A stretch of 50,065 bases of DNA from Prochlorococcus sp. AG-418-F08 (GTDB lineage Bacteria > Cyanobacteriota > Cyanobacteriia > PCC-6307 > Cyanobiaceae): NCBI GenBank assembly GCA_003214295.1, contig QCLV01000009.1, forward strand, positions 1-50,065, written 5' to 3'. Below are positions 30,882 to 38,718 of the stretch, one piece after another; positions within the stretch are counted from its first letter, which is position 1; every line of letters begins with the position of its first letter. The notes under the pieces were generated by a model. The model had not been told where the DNA came from, made no database searches, and was given only the letters and a program-made list of their open reading frames with translations. The translations under genes and the position numbers were made by a program.

Positions 30882-32183
30882 TTAAACTCCAGTATGAAGA
30901 GTTTTTCGCCAGAGTATCTTTTTGGGAAAAATAGACATCTTTATTGTTACCCAAGGGATTACTAAAAACCAATGTGATAAATAAAAAACCGATAAAAATA
31001 CCATCAAAAAATTGCTTTTATGCAATACTGGTACTTCGCTTTTGCAATAAGAACCGTACCAAAAGGCAATTCCTGATAACATAAAAGCTGTAAATGAAAT
31101 AGGCCAGTAAATTGGTGAATCAAATAAAGCGATACTGAAAACTAAATCAAAAATAGAAATGATGGGTAGTGCATATTGCAATATAAAGAAATAAGTTAAA
31201 TCAAATTTTTGCAAATAATCAATTTTATTTGTGAATAATTGATCTCCATAATCAAAGAATCTTTGTAGCCCCCCCTCTGCCCATCTTTGCCTTTGCGCAA
31301 ATAAAGCATTTACATTCTCAACTGCTTCCTCCATTACTGGAGGATCCCATAAGATTCCAATTTTAGATTTTGATAATAATAATCTCAAACTCAGATCAAG
31401 ATCATCTGTAACTGTATCTTCATTAAAAGAACCACATGCTAATAATGTATTTTTCTCAATCAATTGACCATTTCCCCTTAATTCAGAAACTCCAGAAACT
31501 GATAATCTTCCATATTGAAAGATTGCGTCCATAGCCATCTCCATTGCCTGACAGGAAGTTAAGAAATTCTTACTTACATTTGTTACTGATTTTCTTAGTT
31601 GTACTGCAGACCAATCACCCTCTTCTACAAAACTAAATAATCTTATCAAAGAATCTTGCTTTAATTCAGCATCAGCATCCAAAATTAATAACCATTCACC
31701 ATGCGTAAACTTCAAGGCATAATTTAAAGCTCCTGACTTTCCTCCTCCTGCATTTGGAGAACGACTGACAACTTTTAGCTTTTCATATTGTCTAGATAAT
31801 CGATCTAAAATTAAAGGGGTCTTATCAGAACTTCCATCATCGATTATGTAAATATTTAATTTATTTGTTGGATAATCTAAACTAAATAATCTTTCAACTA
31901 ATCTATCTATCACATTCTCTTCATCCCTAGCTGCGACTAAAATGTCAAGCACAGGTAACTCTTTATTGCTAATTCTGCTGCTTAATTTATTTGAAACGTT
32001 GTTCCTTTTGAAATTTCCAGAAATAACTATTAAACCGTAAAAAACAATAACAAGAGAAAGGGTCAAAATAATGTAAAGGAAATTTTCGATATTGTAAGCA
32101 TGAGGAATAAATGCCACTAAAAAACAACCACTTAGAAATATAAACGACTTCAATCTTCGATTTTTATAAAAACCCTCACTCAT
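30882..32183 (-). CDS. Membrane glycosyltransferase family 2, MgdA candidate
   Basis: A 433-residue processive-type GT2 enzyme. Two membrane segments lie at about 12-55; the cytoplasmic GT-A domain follows with DILVAARDEENVIDRLV, IYIIDDGSSDKT near 118-129, NAGGGKSGALNYAL, LILDADAE, TVTDDLDLSLRLLL near 255-268 and QRQRW near 295; three or more membrane segments close the protein (about 325-425). This topology and the GGKSGALN/TDDLDL pattern fit the cyanobacterial monoglucosyldiacylglycerol synthase MgdA, which makes the glucolipid precursor of thylakoid galactolipids. That assignment is an inference from memory; a glycan-polymer synthase is the alternative. It lies 27 bases downstream of the SpoIID-domain gene. 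Confidence 0.65.
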   Translation of the reverse strand: MSEGFYKNRRLKSFIFLSGCFLVAFIPHAYNIENFLYIILTLSLVIVFYGLIVISGNFKRNNVSNKLSSRISNKELPVLDILVAARDEENVIDRLVERLFSLDYPTNKLNIYIIDDGSSDKTPLILDRLSRQYEKLKVVSRSPNAGGGKSGALNYALKFTHGEWLLILDADAELKQDSLIRLFSFVEEGDWSAVQLRKSVTNVSKNFLTSCQAMEMAMDAIFQYGRLSVSGVSELRGNGQLIEKNTLLACGSFNEDTVTDDLDLSLRLLLSKSKIGILWDPPVMEEAVENVNALFAQRQRWAEGGLQRFFDYGDQLFTNKIDYLQKFDLTYFFILQYALPIISIFDLVFSIALFDSPIYWPISFTAFMLSGIAFWYGSYCKSEVPVLHKSNFLMVFLSVFYLSHWFLVIPWVTIKMSIFPKKILWRKTLHTGV

Positions 32184-32210
32184 AAAAGTAAATTTTTAAT
32201 TACAAAACTT

Positions 32211-33749
32211 TCATTGAGATAATATCTCAATTTTTTTCAGTTTTGCATCTCGATAGTAATGATTCAATATTTGCTCATAAGAGAACCCTAATTTAGCCAT
32301 TTCAATTGCTCCTGACTGAGATAAACCTACACCATGACCGAAGCCTCCTCCTCTCAAAAGCCATAAATCATCACTTAATTTATTAATAGTAAACAAATTA
32401 CTAGGTATAAAATTCAATACCCGTCGAATATCATCTTTAACTAAAACAATAGATTTGTTAACTTTGTCAGTTTGTATTTCCAATTTTGTCACTCTGCCAC
32501 TTGGCCCACGTTCAATAGAATTTAAATCCAAAACATAATCATTAATATTTATAAGTTTGTTTTGAACTAACTTTTCTTTCATTTCAAGACTAGAAATTTT
32601 CTTATTCCATCGAAAAAGAGAATGATTACTCCCATAAAACTGTTCTTTATCAAAATCTAAAAAATTATTTAAATCAGATTCATTTGTAATTGGAAGTTTA
32701 AATATTTTATTTAATGATTTAGAACCATCAATGATTGATTTGAAATAAGAATAATCTTGAATTTGCCAAGACTCACCTGCATTAGCAGATACGCCACCAT
32801 TAGAACCATGGTAAAAAGCATTTATTGGTTGATTACCATAAGTGAGAATTAAATTTGAAGTCGCTTCAATAGCTTTTTGTAGGTTTTTATTTGAAATTTT
32901 AGAAGGCTTATAAACTTGACATTGAGTGGTTATACATAAATGATATTTATCCATATTAAATCTATCAGAATTAAATATTCCCCAAGTTCTCGCAATAACT
33001 GCTTGAGCCTTGAGTGCTTCTAAAGGAGAATTAGGTCCAATCTCATATGGCAAAACACCTGCCAAATAGTCGTCAAATTCAATTTTTTGAATTAATGTCC
33101 AAGTTCCATACGAATCTTTTTTTAAATAAAAATTATTACCAAAATTGACACCATTTATTTTTATTTCCTCTTTCGCATAGATATATATAGGACCTTCGAG
33201 TTTCATAACACCATAATCATTTACAAGAAAAGGAGTAATTTGAAAATCTTTTATTTTTCTTAAAATCTTATTTTTTGCTTCAAACTCAGGCAGATCATCT
33301 TCAAATGGAATCCATACTTCCCAATTTTCAGGGTAAGCAACAGTAGTCTCAAATCCTTTATCTTTTAATTTCTCTGCTTGTTTTTTTGCTGATTCATAGC
33401 TAGCAAAAGGACCGAAAACAACTCTTTCAATTATTTTCGGATTTTTGAGGGGTTTATCCACCCAGGTAATATTAATCTGTCTTGATTTATGTTTTATACC
33501 ATTGGAGGATATTAGGTTCAAAAAACCTTGTTCAATTCTAAAGTTGATATTCTTTTTCACAGAAAAACTATCATTTTCCCCTCCAAGATATTGCTTTAAA
33601 CCAATTAAAAATTTTCCTTTTTTAATTTCTTTATTAAGTTCAGTCTTTTGTAATTCTTCTCCCACTAAAGGAGAAGTAAATTTACTATTGATAACTAGAA
33701 TAGAAATACAGCCTAAGAATAATTTTAAAAAAGTAAATTTAAGCTTCAT
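32211..33749 (-). CDS. Secreted SpoIID/LytB-domain protein
   Basis: A 512-residue protein with an N-terminal signal segment (KFTFLKLFLGCISILVI). A SPOR-like stretch follows (RVVFGPFASYESAKKQAEKLKDKGFE, about 108-135), a fold that binds peptidoglycan with denuded glycan strands. The SpoIID domain occupies the second half: FDDYLAGVLPYEIGPNSPLEALKAQAVIARTWGI, then CQVYKP, FYHGSNGGVSANAGESW and RGGGFGHGVGLSQSGAIEMAKLGFSYEQILNHYY. In sporulating bacteria SpoIID is a lytic transglycosylase; in cyanobacteria the role is cell-wall remodelling by inference. The ATG at 33749 gives the intact signal peptide. It is transcribed ahead of the membrane glycosyltransferase and diverges from rpmI. Confidence 0.85.
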   Translation of the reverse strand: MKLKFTFLKLFLGCISILVINSKFTSPLVGEELQKTELNKEIKKGKFLIGLKQYLGGENDSFSVKKNINFRIEQGFLNLISSNGIKHKSRQINITWVDKPLKNPKIIERVVFGPFASYESAKKQAEKLKDKGFETTVAYPENWEVWIPFEDDLPEFEAKNKILRKIKDFQITPFLVNDYGVMKLEGPIYIYAKEEIKINGVNFGNNFYLKKDSYGTWTLIQKIEFDDYLAGVLPYEIGPNSPLEALKAQAVIARTWGIFNSDRFNMDKYHLCITTQCQVYKPSKISNKNLQKAIEATSNLILTYGNQPINAFYHGSNGGVSANAGESWQIQDYSYFKSIIDGSKSLNKIFKLPITNESDLNNFLDFDKEQFYGSNHSLFRWNKKISSLEMKEKLVQNKLININDYVLDLNSIERGPSGRVTKLEIQTDKVNKSIVLVKDDIRRVLNFIPSNLFTINKLSDDLWLLRGGGFGHGVGLSQSGAIEMAKLGFSYEQILNHYYRDAKLKKIEILSQ

Positions 33750-33840
33750 AAGTTAGAACTTTCCTTGTCAATTAAAAACTTTAATTTGCACCAATGCATA
33801 TAAAGGTTTAGATTATCTTAATTAAACACATTTGACTTAA

Positions 33841-34038
33841 ATGTCTAAACTAAAAACTCGTAAATCAGCTGCAAAAAGATTTAAAGCCACTGCGACGGGT
33901 AAATTCATGAGAAGAAGAGCTTTCCATAATCATTTACTTGATCATAAAAGCTCCAAATTAAAAAGACATCTATCAACAAAAGCCGTAGTTGATGAAAGAG
34001 ATGCTGATAATGTAAGATTAATGATTCCATACGCATAA
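33841..34038 (+). CDS. rpmI: 50S ribosomal protein L35
   Basis: A 65-residue, highly basic protein. [37 protein letters not shown] is the L35 signature, and the C-terminus [25 protein letters not shown] is standard. L35 is a late-assembling 50S protein. rplT follows after 28 bases. The 91-base gap upstream, shared with the divergent SpoIID gene, contains TTGCAC and TAGATT 17 bases apart as a weak promoter candidate. Confidence 0.98.
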
Positions 34039-34066
34039 ATTTTTTAACAAATTTTTTTAGATATTC

Positions 34067-34414
34067 ATGGCACGCGTAAAAAGAGGCAACATTGCCAGAA
34101 AAAGAAGAAACAAAATCTTAAACCTTGCTAAAGGTTTCAGAGGAGGCAACAAAAATCTTTTCAGAACCGCAAATCAAAGAGTGATGAAAGCTCTTTGTAA
34201 TGCTTATAGGGATAGAAGAAGAAGAAAAAGAGATTTTAGAAAACTTTGGATTTCTAGAATTAACGCATCTGCCAGGATAAATGGAATAAACTACAGTAAA
34301 TTAATACATGGCATGAAAAATGCACAAATTAACATTAACAGAAAAATGCTTGCTCAATTAGCCTTAAATGACCCTAAGTGTTTTGAAAAAATTGTTTCTT
34401 CCGTTAGTAATTAG
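34067..34414 (+). CDS. rplT: 50S ribosomal protein L20
   Basis: A 115-residue basic protein with the L20 pattern: [58 protein letters not shown] and [29 protein letters not shown]20 binds 23S rRNA early in 50S assembly and in some bacteria represses its own operon. It is preceded by rpmI and followed 35 bases later by the TPR protein gene. Confidence 0.98.
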   Translation: MARVKRGNIARKRRNKILNLAKGFRGGNKNLFRTANQRVMKALCNAYRDRRRRKRDFRKLWISRINASARINGINYSKLIHGMKNAQININRKMLAQLALNDPKCFEKIVSSVSN

Positions 34415-34449
34415 AAAAAAGAATATAATTTAAAAAGTTATTTTAAATA

Positions 34450-35007
34450 ATGGAAATTTCTTCCTTTCAATCCTATTTGATAATTCTTTTTGTCGTATTA
34501 ATAATAATTTCTATTTTTGTCTTCAGACAATTTCTAAAAACAAGAAGTGAAGAATTAAATTTAGTAAAATTCGAGCAAAAAGGTTTAGATTCTCTCACTC
34601 AAGCTACAGAATTATATGAATTTGGGTCTATTCAGATAAAAAAAAGATTATATTCTGAAGCAACTAAAACTTTTTTAAAAGCAATTGAAAATTATGAAAA
34701 TGAACCTGATGAAGCCAAAGCGATAATAAATAATGCTTTAGGATTTTCTTATGCTGCTCAAAATGAATTTAAAAAAGCAATTAAATACTATAACACTGCA
34801 ATAAAATCACTCCCAGAATATCCTATAGCACTAAATAACCTCGCATCAGCACAACAGCGTTTACTTGAGTACGATTTAGCATATGCAACTTATCAAAAGG
34901 TTTTAGTGATAGATCCAAAAAACAAAACAGCAATCAAAAAAAGTAAGGAGTTAGAAAAAAGAAATAACTATAAACCTTATAAAGGTATTAAAGATAAAGG
35001 GTTTTAA
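34450..35007 (+). CDS. Membrane-anchored TPR protein, Ycf37-like
   Basis: A 185-residue protein with one N-terminal membrane helix (about 8-27, [17 protein letters not shown]) and then about three tetratricopeptide repeats: [92 protein letters not shown], split here as [30 protein letters not shown] and [15 protein letters not shown]. Size and layout match Ycf37 (Pyg7 in plants), a thylakoid factor for photosystem I assembly, but TPR repeats are generic and this is only a likely match. It ends two bases before thiG, so the pair is coupled, and it probably belongs to the rpmI-rplT transcript. Confidence 0.7.
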   Translation: MEISSFQSYLIILFVVLIIISIFVFRQFLKTRSEELNLVKFEQKGLDSLTQATELYEFGSIQIKKRLYSEATKTFLKAIENYENEPDEAKAIINNALGFSYAAQNEFKKAIKYYNTAIKSLPEYPIALNNLASAQQRLLEYDLAYATYQKVLVIDPKNKTAIKKSKELEKRNNYKPYKGIKDKGF

Positions 35008-35009
35008 AT

Positions 35010-35804
35010 ATGAAAAATTATTCATCTTTACTAATTGGAGGAAAACAATTTTCCAGTAGATTAATGGTGGGTACTGGCAAATACAAATCTACTCAAGATA
35101 TGGTAGAAAGTTTGTCAAATTCTGAAACGGAAATTATAACCGTCGCTGTTAGAAGAATTAAAACTGATCAGACCGGAGAGAATTTACTCGAAAAGATCAA
35201 CTGGAAAAAATACTGGATGCTTCCTAATACAGCTGGCTGCGTTAATTCCGATGAGGCAGTCAGAATAGCAATTTTGGGAAGAGAACTTGCAAAATTATCT
35301 GGTCAAGAAGAAAATAATTTTGTGAAGTTAGAAGTAATTCCTGACAAAAAGTATTTGCTACCCGATCCAATAGAAACCCTTAAAGCAGCGGAAATTTTAA
35401 TAAAAAAGGGTTTTGCTGTACTTCCCTATATCAATGCAGATCCTATCCTTGCAAAAAGATTAGAAGAAATAGGTTGCGCAACGGTAATGCCATTAGGCTC
35501 GCCTATTGGCTCCGGGCAAGGTTTATTAAATTCATCAAATATAAGGATAATTATTGAGAATGCAAAAGTACCAGTAATAATCGACGCAGGAATTGGGGTA
35601 CCAAGTGAAGCTTCTCAAGCCATGGAACTTGGAGCTGATGGTGTATTAATCAATAGTGCAATAGCACAGGCTGAAAATCCTCCTCTGATGGCTCAAGCGA
35701 TAAACTATGGTGTGAAAGCTGGCAGGCATGCTTTTCTGGCTGGAAGAATTAAAAAACAAGCCTTTGCAGTAGCAAGTTCACCGGAAAAAAATATATCAAT
35801 CTAA
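35010..35804 (+). CDS. thiG: Thiazole synthase ThiG
   Basis: A 264-residue TIM-barrel enzyme that forms the thiazole phosphate ring of thiamine from deoxyxylulose phosphate, dehydroglycine and the ThiS thiocarboxylate. The Schiff-base lysine is Lys106 in FVKLEVIPD. Other family marks are [53 protein letters not shown] and [29 protein letters not shown]. Length is normal. Its ATG follows the TPR gene stop by two bases. No thiamine riboswitch is visible upstream, consistent with its place inside an operon. Confidence 0.97.
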   Translation: MKNYSSLLIGGKQFSSRLMVGTGKYKSTQDMVESLSNSETEIITVAVRRIKTDQTGENLLEKINWKKYWMLPNTAGCVNSDEAVRIAILGRELAKLSGQEENNFVKLEVIPDKKYLLPDPIETLKAAEILIKKGFAVLPYINADPILAKRLEEIGCATVMPLGSPIGSGQGLLNSSNIRIIIENAKVPVIIDAGIGVPSEASQAMELGADGVLINSAIAQAENPPLMAQAINYGVKAGRHAFLAGRIKKQAFAVASSPEKNISI

Positions 35805-35963
35805 TTCTCTAAATTGAGCAAAGTTTAATAAAGAGATTAAAAATTTATCATTTGATATTATTTATCATATTAAGAAAGAAGATTTGAAACTATTTACAAT
35901 GTTTTTTCGCAAATTGGAAGCACACTGTAGTAATTTAATAAATATTACGAATCTATTAATTCT

Positions 35964-35967
35964 GGAG
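35964..35967 (+). promoter_or_regulatory. Ribosome-binding site fixing the sqdB GTG start
   Basis: GGAG lies six bases before the GTG at 35974. An in-frame TGA (35971-35973) directly precedes that GTG, so no earlier start is possible and the GTG is decided by both signals. Confidence 0.75.
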
Positions 35968-35973
35968 TTCTGA

Positions 35974-37167
35974 GTGAAAGTTATTGTTCTAGGTGGAGAT
36001 GGTTTTTGCGGTTGGCCTTGTGCGGTGAATTTAGCAGAGCAAAATCATGATGTAATTATTGTCGACAATTTAAGTCGTAGAAAAATTGATATCGATCTAG
36101 AAGTAGAATCATTAACTCCAATTGCTTCCATTACGGAACGACTTTCTGCATGGGAAGAGATTGGAGGTAAGCCTATGAGATTCCTTAACATGGATATCTC
36201 TAAACAATATCAAAAATTACTTAATTTGCTCATTGATGAAAAACCAGATTCTGTGATACATTTTGCGGAACAAAGAGCGGCGCCTTACTCGATGAAATCG
36301 AGTTTTACCAAAAGATATACAGTAGATAATAATGTTAATGGCACCCACAACCTTCTTGCTGCAATTGTAGAGAGTAATTTAGATATTCATGTCGTTCATT
36401 TAGGAACAATGGGGGTCTACGGATATGGATCACATAGAGGTGCAACAATTCCAGAAGGGTATCTAAAAGTTGAAGTTCCACAACCAGATGGAAGCCGCTT
36501 TGAAGAAGAAATATTACACCCTGCAAGTCCAGGTAGTGTATATCATATGACTAAAACTTTAGATCAATTATTATTTCTTTACTACAACAAAAACGATCTC
36601 GTAAGGATCACTGATCTACATCAAGGCATTGTTTGGGGAACGAATACAGAAGCAACTTTAAAAGATCCCAGATTAACAAATCGATTTGACTATGACGGAG
36701 ATTATGGAACTGTTCTAAACAGATTTCTAATGCAAGCTGCAATTGGGTATCCATTAAGTGTTCATGGGACAGGAGGGCAAACAAGGGCATTTATACATAT
36801 AAAAGACTCTGTAAAATGTGTGCAACTTGCTCTTGAAAATCCTCCAAAATCTGGTGAGAGAGTCAAAATCTTTAATCAAATGACTGAGAGCCATCAAGTT
36901 GGAGAATTAGCTAAAAAAGTTGCATCCTTAACAGGAGCTGATATCAATTATTTACCAAATCCAAGGAACGAAGCAGTAGAAAATGATCTGATTGTTGATA
37001 ATAAATGCTTTATAGAATTAGGTTTAAACCCAACGACTCTTGATAATGGCTTATTAGAGGAAGTTGTTGAAGTTGCAAAAAAATACTCTAATAGATGTGA
37101 TCTTAAGCGCATACCTTGTGTTTCATCCTGGACTAAAAAACAAGCTGAAGCTATAAAAATTAATTAA
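35974..37167 (+). CDS. sqdB: UDP-sulfoquinovose synthase
   Basis: A 397-residue short-chain dehydrogenase-type enzyme that adds sulfite to UDP-glucose to make UDP-sulfoquinovose, the head-group donor of the thylakoid lipid SQDG. The Rossmann motif is GGDGFCGW (7-14), the active-site Thr145 lies in HLGTMGVYGYG (same number as in plant SQD1) and the Tyr190-x-x-x-Lys194 pair in VYHMTKTLD; FAEQRAAPYSMKS is also characteristic. The start is GTG with a GGAG site upstream. SQDG replaces phospholipids in phosphate-poor oceans, so the gene is expected to be highly expressed. sqdX follows after 27 bases. The 169-base gap upstream holds no RNA that I recognise. Confidence 0.97.
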   Translation: MKVIVLGGDGFCGWPCAVNLAEQNHDVIIVDNLSRRKIDIDLEVESLTPIASITERLSAWEEIGGKPMRFLNMDISKQYQKLLNLLIDEKPDSVIHFAEQRAAPYSMKSSFTKRYTVDNNVNGTHNLLAAIVESNLDIHVVHLGTMGVYGYGSHRGATIPEGYLKVEVPQPDGSRFEEEILHPASPGSVYHMTKTLDQLLFLYYNKNDLVRITDLHQGIVWGTNTEATLKDPRLTNRFDYDGDYGTVLNRFLMQAAIGYPLSVHGTGGQTRAFIHIKDSVKCVQLALENPPKSGERVKIFNQMTESHQVGELAKKVASLTGADINYLPNPRNEAVENDLIVDNKCFIELGLNPTTLDNGLLEEVVEVAKKYSNRCDLKRIPCVSSWTKKQAEAIKIN

Positions 37168-37194
37168 AATTCCTGAAATAATTACCTTAAGAAA

Positions 37195-38328
37195 GTGAAA
37201 ATTGCATTGTTTACTGAAACTTTTTTACCTAAAGTTGACGGCATAGTTACAAGACTGACTAAAACGATTGAATTTTTAATAAAAAATGGTGATGAAGTTA
37301 TAATTTTTTGTCCAGAGGGTTGTCCAAAATCATATATGGGAGCAACTGTAGTTGGAGTTGCTGCAATGCCATTACCCTTATATCCAGAGTTGAAGCTTGG
37401 TTTGCCAGGTCCTGCAGTCTCAGATAAGTTAGAAAAATTTAACCCAGATTTGATACATGTTGTGAATCCAGCTGTTCTTGGCTTAGGTGGCATATGGTTA
37501 GCGAAAACTAATAATATTCCTTTAATTGCTAGCTATCATACTCATCTTCCAAAATATCTAGAACATTACGGTATGGGTATGTTAGAGCCACTTTTGTGGG
37601 AATTACTAAAAGCAGCTCATAATCAAGCTTTGTTAAATTTATGTACTTCAACCGCTATGGTCAATGAGTTAAAAGATAAGGGTATTCAAAGGACTGCTCT
37701 ATGGCAAAGAGGAGTAGATACTCTCAGTTTCCGACCAGATTTGAGAAGTGAGAAAATGAGAGAAAAATTATTTGGGCAATATAAAGACGCTAACTATTTA
37801 TTAATTTATGTAGGAAGATTATCAGCAGAAAAACAAATTGAAAGAATAAAACCAGTCTTAGAAAGTATCCCTAATGCTTGCCTAGCACTTGTAGGCGACG
37901 GACCATATAGAAACCAACTTGAAAAAATCTTCGAAAATACCAAGACTAATTTCATTGGATATTTATCTGGCGATGAACTTGCTAGCGCCTATGCCTCTGG
38001 AGATATATTTTTATTTCCATCTAGTACAGAAACACTGGGGTTAGTTTTACTAGAAGCAATGGCAGCAGGATGTCCAGTTGTCGGAGCCAACAAGGGGGGA
38101 ATTCCAGATATTATTAGCGATGGGATTAATGGTTGTTTATATGATCCTGATGAAAAAGATAATGGGGAACAGAGTTTGATTGAAGCGACAAAAAAAATTC
38201 TAGAGAATGAAGATAAAAGAGAAGTTATGAGAAAAGAGGCACGAAATGAAGCAGAAAAATGGGACTGGAATCAAGCAACATTACAACTGCAAAACTATTA
38301 TTCAGATACTCTTAAAGAAATAGATTAA
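37195..38328 (+). CDS. sqdX: Sulfoquinovosyldiacylglycerol synthase SqdX
   Basis: A 377-residue GT4 (GT-B) glycosyltransferase that transfers sulfoquinovose to diacylglycerol. The N-terminal domain has LFTETFLPKVDGIVTRL and HVVNPAVLGLGGIWLA, with SYHTHLPKYLEHYG; the donor-binding domain has LIYVGRLSAEKQIERI, LVGDGPYRNQLE and the closing LFPSSTETLGLVLLEAMAAGCPVVGANKGGIPD split across FPSSTETLGLVLLEAMA and GCPVVGANKGGIPDII with the E-x7-E motif. The start is GTG, as in sqdB, with no strong ribosome-binding site, suggesting coupling to the upstream gene. The operon makes all SQDG from UDP-glucose, sulfite and diacylglycerol. Confidence 0.96.
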   Translation: MKIALFTETFLPKVDGIVTRLTKTIEFLIKNGDEVIIFCPEGCPKSYMGATVVGVAAMPLPLYPELKLGLPGPAVSDKLEKFNPDLIHVVNPAVLGLGGIWLAKTNNIPLIASYHTHLPKYLEHYGMGMLEPLLWELLKAAHNQALLNLCTSTAMVNELKDKGIQRTALWQRGVDTLSFRPDLRSEKMREKLFGQYKDANYLLIYVGRLSAEKQIERIKPVLESIPNACLALVGDGPYRNQLEKIFENTKTNFIGYLSGDELASAYASGDIFLFPSSTETLGLVLLEAMAAGCPVVGANKGGIPDIISDGINGCLYDPDEKDNGEQSLIEATKKILENEDKREVMRKEARNEAEKWDWNQATLQLQNYYSDTLKEID

Positions 38329-38339
38329 ACTAAATTTTT

Positions 38340-38588
38340 TTATGCTACGTGTGGAGGCGTAGGATTACTATATGAAGTTAAAGGGAGTATTAGAGTAGCA
38401 ATATTTTGATTCTTTTCAGGCCTTTTTTTCTTTGAGAATTTTTTACCAAAAGGTACTCTTATAACATTAGTTCCCTCAATAGAACAAATATTTGAGTTAT
38501 CTCCTGAAGAATTATTGACAAAATTTGGTAAGTCAACGTTTTTCACTGGCAGGCGAGTAATATTACCAGATTTAAAATCTTTGGTCAT
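38340..38588 (-). CDS. Small hypothetical protein
   Basis: An 82-residue protein that I do not recognise. It has an ATG start and no membrane segment or signal peptide. The visible features are ITRLPVKNVDLPNF, GTNVIRVPFGKKFSKKKRPEKNQN with a basic patch, and a closing ATLILPLTSYSNPTPPHVA. The paired short strand-like segments (NITRLPV and NVIRVPFG) could be an internal repeat. It is convergent with sqdX at an 11-base gap and sits 130 bases downstream of gcvP on the same strand; that gap is AT-rich with long A and T runs and could hold a terminator and a new promoter. Coding status is supported only by length and codon composition like its neighbours. Confidence 0.55.
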   Translation of the reverse strand: MTKDFKSGNITRLPVKNVDLPNFVNNSSGDNSNICSIEGTNVIRVPFGKKFSKKKRPEKNQNIATLILPLTSYSNPTPPHVA

Positions 38589-38718
38589 AGCTTCAAATAC
38601 CCCAAAAAATTTGATGCTCGAATATTTTAATAAAAAAATTTAAAAAAATTCTATAAGAAAATATTAAATTTTTTAATTACATTGATAATAACTAAGTAAA
38701 TACAAAGACGCTAGTCCT

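Noticed and set aside
38589..38718. AT-rich gap as a hidden small gene
   Set aside because: It is mostly A and T runs with stops in all frames; at most it holds a weak terminator for gcvP and a promoter for the small gene.
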